A stretch of DNA of 64,000 nt from Daucus carota subsp. sativus (taxonomy: Eukaryota; Streptophyta; Magnoliopsida; Apiales; Apiaceae). The notes beneath the pieces were generated by a model. It was given only the letters and a program-made list of their open reading frames with translations, did not search any database and had not been told where the DNA came from. Of this stretch, positions 59,683 through 64,000 are shown piece after piece. Within the stretch, counting starts at the first letter, position 1; every line of letters begins with the position of its first letter. The stretch covers positions 1,203,131 to 1,267,130 of the forward strand of contig NC_030381.2 of assembly GCF_001625215.2 (NCBI RefSeq), in the 5' to 3' direction. The position numbers and the translations under genes are program-made.

Positions 59683-62327
59683 AGTTGTGCTGAATTTCTT
59701 ATTGTTGCACTATTGCAGTTAGATCATTTGATATTTCGATTTAAACTAGACTTTAACAGAATCCTGAAGAATGTTAGGCCAAATATTACAGTGGATTCAT
59801 TTCAATATATCATTGCCTGAGTTAAACATGGCTCGTTTTATTTGGTGTTGATTCTAATTACATCAATCATCTGCTGTTAGTAATCAATTTCACCGCTGAG
59901 AACATCATGTTTATGGCAGTATAATCATAGTAAACAGGTTTGCGAGTCTGTACTCAAGTAAACAGATCTTCTGATTAATCAACAGATTAATACCTGTAAA
60001 CAGATTTTACGGTAATTAAATTTAGCAAAATTGTTATATGAACTGCCAGACATGATAAAAGGGTGAGAGCTTACCCGTGTAACTATGTTTTGCTTCGCAA
60101 GTGTCAGCATTAATGTGTAATTATATCCAACAGCATAACACCAGACGGATATGTTTGTTTGGAGGAACTATAGTCAAAGCAATCCCTTAATTAATTAATC
60201 TTATGAAACAAACATAATTAAGGCAGAGGCATCTGTCTTAACTGTTAATAGACCTTGTTCAATGATACTCACGTGCACAAAATCCAGACGTTTTCATCAC
60301 CCTTGAAGACACATGCGATTTATAGTAGTTTTGCATTGAAATTGTGGCGGGGCAGGATTAGTCCACTGGTTTATTTATCTGGTCTAAGATCTGTAACTCA
60401 TTTGACCGAAGTTTAAGCAACAAAAACAATGAAGCTGGAGAATTAAGGGACACTCTTTTTCCAATGTGAGCCAAAAGTATCAACTAGTTTCAAGAGATCT
60501 CACCTTCACAACTCGACTGGCTGTCTGGCTCAGATGAAGCTTAAGTAAATCAAATCAAATACTACATATATTGCATGCACCAAAGAGAAATAAACAAATA
60601 AATTTCATAAGAAAACCAGCATGTAGTCGTTATATAAACAAGACTTCTCTGATCTCTATCAGCACAATATCGATAAAAAACAACCATATGTGGATGATGG
60701 AGGAGGCTCAACATAATTAAAGAGTGAAATAAGGCAAAAGTGATTTGATAAACAAATGAAATATACAAGTCTGATACATCAGGTAAAGCAGTAGCAGGCT
60801 AGCAGGTTTACTACAACTGATCTCAGGAGATTTGTTTATTTCGGGGGGAACCCACTACAAGTAAGTCTCAGGCCGTTTATTTCAAGAATCTGATTGGCCA
60901 TGGAAGACGATGATGCATATCATACTCAGAGATTGTAAGGCTGTTGCACGCGCCAATGCAAACAAACACTACAAGTTATAAGTTGTGTTGGAAAATCTAG
61001 TTGCTCAAGGATATTTAATTCAATCGATTAAGTTAGTTATCTGGCCTGGCAGGTTTTGTTAAGTTTTTCATGTACAGAAACAAGTTGATGTGATGAAAAG
61101 ATTATACTAATAGAATTGAAGCTTATTAGTAATTGTGTAGTTGAGTAATTGAATTAGGGTCATGTGGGATTCTGAAAATATGATGGTGACATTGAAGCGC
61201 CTACTTTAAACTGTGGCGGAATAGTTGAAAATCAATTGAAAATAGAGGTGGATGTGTACGTGATTGATGAATTGAAAAGGCCAAGTCCAACGAAACTAAA
61301 GCAAAAACACTACTACGACTACGACTACGACTCCTGCTACTGATTGATTGAGCAATACACGGCTCTCACTTTCACGTGCACCAGTAGCAGTCTCATACTA
61401 TTTCACTCCCAACTACGTTCTCCTCATTCTCACCTTCCTCCGTCCCACTGCTTATGTATCAACTGTTTACCGTTTATCATTATTACTTTCAATTTTGATT
61501 GTGGGGATCATTTGAAAACACCCCCAGTTCACAAACTTTGAAATTTAGCAATTAATCTCGATTGTGAGTATTTATATGCATCACTAGGTTAGACTTTCCA
61601 TCCGATCGAGATCTCTAGTAACATAATAATCATCACAATATTATCCTATCCATATAGCTAGCTACTAGCTAGACACACACACACATGTGCCTCCTGCTGT
61701 CTTCTTACCCTCAAAATCATCAGATAGACTACTCGCTGTCTTTTTCGCCCAATCCAATCCAAACAACATAATCACCACTGATTAATCACATAGTATTATT
61801 GAACTAAGCGGTCATGGATAATAAGGAACAAAGAATATTTACATTAATTACTATGATTACAAGGAATGATTAGCATACTTATGGTTCATCGGATCAATAC
61901 TTGGCTTCCATCATTTTTTCATCAGTTGAATCATCGGCCATCCAATTTTCTACTTAAAACTAATATTGTCCCCGGCCCAAGATATACAGATTTAGAAGAA
62001 AAATGAAAATCTCAAATTAACTCATTCAAATTCCAACCCTCAATAAATAAAAATCGACCAAGTTACTTACATGATGAGAATTCGCAAGCTAATTCCCCAT
62101 AACAACAATGGACTAAAACTGATCGAAACACCTTAAAATCGAACTCATTTACAAGTTTCACGTCAATGCTTGATAATAACAACCAAATATCAAGACTAGC
62201 TTGTATAGATCAACAAGCTGAGATCTCCATCAAGGCTTAATTAGCACATGAGTAGTGCACGTACCCTGCAGAGATCACATCTTGCGCAAACCAAACTCGC
62301 AACTTCTTCATCATCATATGTATATAG
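59683..62327. other. Long intergenic stretch before the CLE gene
   Basis: No gene or defined transposon recognised in 2.6 kb. It contains a short (CTACGA)n-like repeat near 61312-61332. The right end is the 3' flank of the minus-strand CLE gene. Confidence 0.5.
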
Positions 62328-62639
62328 TTACCTGTTTGATATAGGGTTTGGTCCACTTGGCACTGAGTGCTCGTCACCTTGGAACTCAACTTTTCCTTTA
62401 CCAGAATTCTTACCCGTCTTGATCGTATTAGATGATGACGATGATGCTGAAGCCGAAAAATGAGCATTAGCTTGCGAAACTAACTGCCTTCGGCTTTGAA
62501 GATTAGTTGGAAGCATTGAGGAAACAGTGCCACATCTCAAGATCAAAGTGGAAAGGAAGAAGATAAAGAATGTCGCCAAGGAAACGAGTAAAATAGATCT
62601 AGAGTAATGATATTTGGTGGGAGCTCTGGAGATTGCCAT
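62328..62639 (-). CDS. CLE peptide precursor with TDIF-type C-terminus
   Basis: A single-exon gene of 103 aa, from the only ATG (62637-62639) to TAA at 62328-62330. Residues about 15-34 are hydrophobic (SILLVSLATFFIFFLSTLIL), a secretion signal or signal anchor. The middle is variable and Ser-rich (SASASSSSS), as in CLE precursors. The CLE dodecapeptide is residues 91-102 (coding 62334-62369): HSVPSGPNPISN, followed by one Arg. CLE41/44 (TDIF) is HEVPSGPNPISN and CLE42 is HGVPSGPNPISN, so this is a TDIF-class peptide with Ser at position 2. Prolines 4 and 7, normally hydroxylated, are present. TDIF binds the receptor PXY/TDR and keeps vascular stem cells dividing while blocking xylem formation. 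A TATA-like TTATATAATT lies about 220 bp upstream. Confidence 0.92.
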   Translation of the reverse strand: MAISRAPTKYHYSRSILLVSLATFFIFFLSTLILRCGTVSSMLPTNLQSRRQLVSQANAHFSASASSSSSNTIKTGKNSGKGKVEFQGDEHSVPSGPNPISNR

Positions 62640-63402
62640 GTTATACACTACAACAAATTAAGGCTTTTTACTAGATAGGGATTTTTAACCAAAGATCAGA
62701 GAGATGTCTAGAAGCAAGAAGATATGAAACTAAGAGAAAGAAGAAGGATTAAGGTAAAAGAAAGAGTAATAAACAATGTAAAGGTTTCAAGATGGTGAGG
62801 GAATATTTGGCAGTCAAGAGAAACTAGAAACTGGAAGACAACTTTTTTGCAATTATATAACAGAAGAAGCTTTGGCAACAAGAGAGAAGCTTTTTCTTGC
62901 TTTGCTGGTTAGTTTTTGACTTTTTTGACCAGGGAACCCAAAGTCTGGAAAAGATGGTCATCTTGGCATATCAGACTTTAACTAAAGTAAGTGATTATAT
63001 GCTTCCCCGGCCCTTTCTCTGCCCCGTATTTAGAGAAACCTAAATAAGTATATATGCAGGTTAGAGCATCAAAACTGAGGTTATATATACATAAAGCAGT
63101 TGATGATTACTCTCTATATAACTTCAATTGTGAAAAGCTGAAGATGACATGCATGCATGCATGCAATTACATTTACACCTTCATACCTTGACCAGTGAAT
63201 ACCAATTTGCTCAATGCTCTGACATATATTTGGATTTGCTTAATGGTTTATGATATCACGTTTGATCATATTATATTTTAATAAATTGTATATATTAATT
63301 CGGATTCAAGTACATCATCTTTGGGATAAATTCTTGACCATCGTATACCTTATTTATAATCCTTTAAAAAGAAAAAACTTTGAGTACTGCCAGTAGGATC
63401 AA

Positions 63403-63406
<4 letters not shown>
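62640..63406. other. Upstream region of the CLE gene
   Basis: The CLE promoter should lie at about 62640-62900 on the minus strand. A (GCAT)n run is near 63151-63164. Nothing else recognised. Confidence 0.5.

Positions 63407-63453
<47 letters not shown>
63407..63453. repeat. (AT)n microsatellite
   Basis: About 23 uninterrupted AT dinucleotides. Confidence 0.97.
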
Positions 63454-63456
<3 letters not shown>

Positions 63457-63902
63457 CATTGCTCAAAACAGAACACCCTTAAAAGAAGAACAAAGAAGAA
63501 CACTTTGGAATCGAACATAGAATCTCATCTAAAACTTGAATTAAATTCTAACTTTAAGCTAATTAACCATTTATTATGAATGATAATAGTATCTAGCATG
63601 TTTAACAACAATTATGGATTAAAAAATAACATGATTCTATGTGATATTAATCATGTAAAGAATATATACATGATTCTATTCTAGATTCTATTTTGGATTC
63701 TGTTCAGGATTCTATAATATTTCATATTAATAATTTGGATAGATTTGGATGTTAGATTTCATATATTAAATTTAGTTAGTGCTTAACTATGTAATTATAA
63801 TCATAACAAATCATTTTTTATGAAAGAAAAAGTGTTATGACAGTGTTTTGATAGTGTTCTGTGTTGTTCTTTTTTTAAAGTGTTCTGTGTGGAGTGCAAC
63901 CC
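63454..63902. mobile_element. MITE-like element inserted in a TA microsatellite (Micron-like)
   Basis: The left end (TTGCTCAAAACAGAACACCC, then AGAAGAACAAAGAAGAACAC) and the reverse complement of the right end (TTGCACTCCACACAGAACAC, then AAGAACAACACAGAACAC) are related over about 50 bp. The element is flanked by (AT)n at 63407-63453 and (TA)n at 63903-63923. About 450 bp, AT-rich, no coding capacity. Rice Micron MITEs also sit in TA repeats; homology to Micron is not claimed. Confidence 0.65.
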
Positions 63903-63923
63903 TATATATATATATATATATAT
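63903..63923. repeat. (TA)n microsatellite, right flank of the MITE
   Basis: About ten TA dinucleotides, the second half of the interrupted AT run. Confidence 0.93.
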
Positions 63924-64000
63924 TAAAATTTTATTTCTACCAACATATCATAGTTAAAGACCTTCAACAGAAAACATATTTACAATTGCTTAAAAATGTA

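Noticed and set aside
1..64000. tRNA, rRNA or other structured RNA genes
   Set aside because: I looked for tRNA-like A and B boxes and known RNA motifs by eye and found none I could support. A covariance-model scan would be decisive.

Overview
The window is nuclear DNA of a eudicot plant. The protein-coding genes have introns bounded by GT and AG, the spaces between genes are AT-rich and full of plant transposons (Stowaway, hAT, PIF/Harbinger, Ty1/copia and Ty3/gypsy types), and the gene families are plant ones (trihelix, NPH3/RPT2, SEC14-nodulin-like, COMT-type methyltransferases, CLE peptide). The tandem block of caffeate-type O-methyltransferases would fit an asterid such as an Apiaceae species, but that is a guess. 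No organism can be named from the sequence alone.

Layout. 1-2.9 kb holds the last exon of an EAF1-like chromatin protein (+), with a suspected frameshift near its end. 5.8-9.2 kb is a young, gene-dead Ty3/gypsy element with 390-bp LTRs. 10.3-11.2 kb is a single-exon trihelix factor (-). 13.6-21.0 kb is a complete 14-exon SEC14-like lipid-transfer protein gene (-), which I reassembled exon by exon (579 aa), with a hAT element and a minisatellite in its introns. 22-33 kb is a transposon landfill: nested Tourist-like copies, a 4.15-kb PIF/Harbinger element with broken transposase and broken Myb-like ORF1, two fold-back elements, and a deleted Ty1/copia element. 33.7-36.8 kb is a 4-exon NPH3/RPT2-like protein (-, 612 aa).

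41.3-57.3 kb is a tandem cluster of four intact four-exon O-methyltransferase genes (+; 367, 370, 371 and 370 aa) and one decayed copy. A 6.4-kb noncoding LTR element (LARD type), whose two 1,879-bp LTRs matched at every place I compared, sits between the third gene and the pseudogene. 58.4-59.7 kb is a DeSI-type PPPDE isopeptidase (+, 262 aa). 62.3-62.6 kb is a small CLE precursor (-, 103 aa) ending in a TDIF-type dodecapeptide with serine at position 2. The right end is a MITE-like element sitting in a TA microsatellite.

How the genes relate. The methyltransferases are a classic tandem expansion. All keep the catalytic His/Glu/Glu residues but differ at a substrate-pocket position, so they probably act on different phenolic substrates. 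The other genes (chromatin, transcription, lipid transfer, light/auxin-type signalling adaptor, protease, peptide hormone) look like unrelated neighbours. I see no clear new molecular system. The most unusual items are the TDIF-like peptide variant, the diverged methyltransferase pockets, the CG-palindrome-rich noncoding LTR element, and the 66-bp NPH3 exon fragment between two methyltransferase genes.
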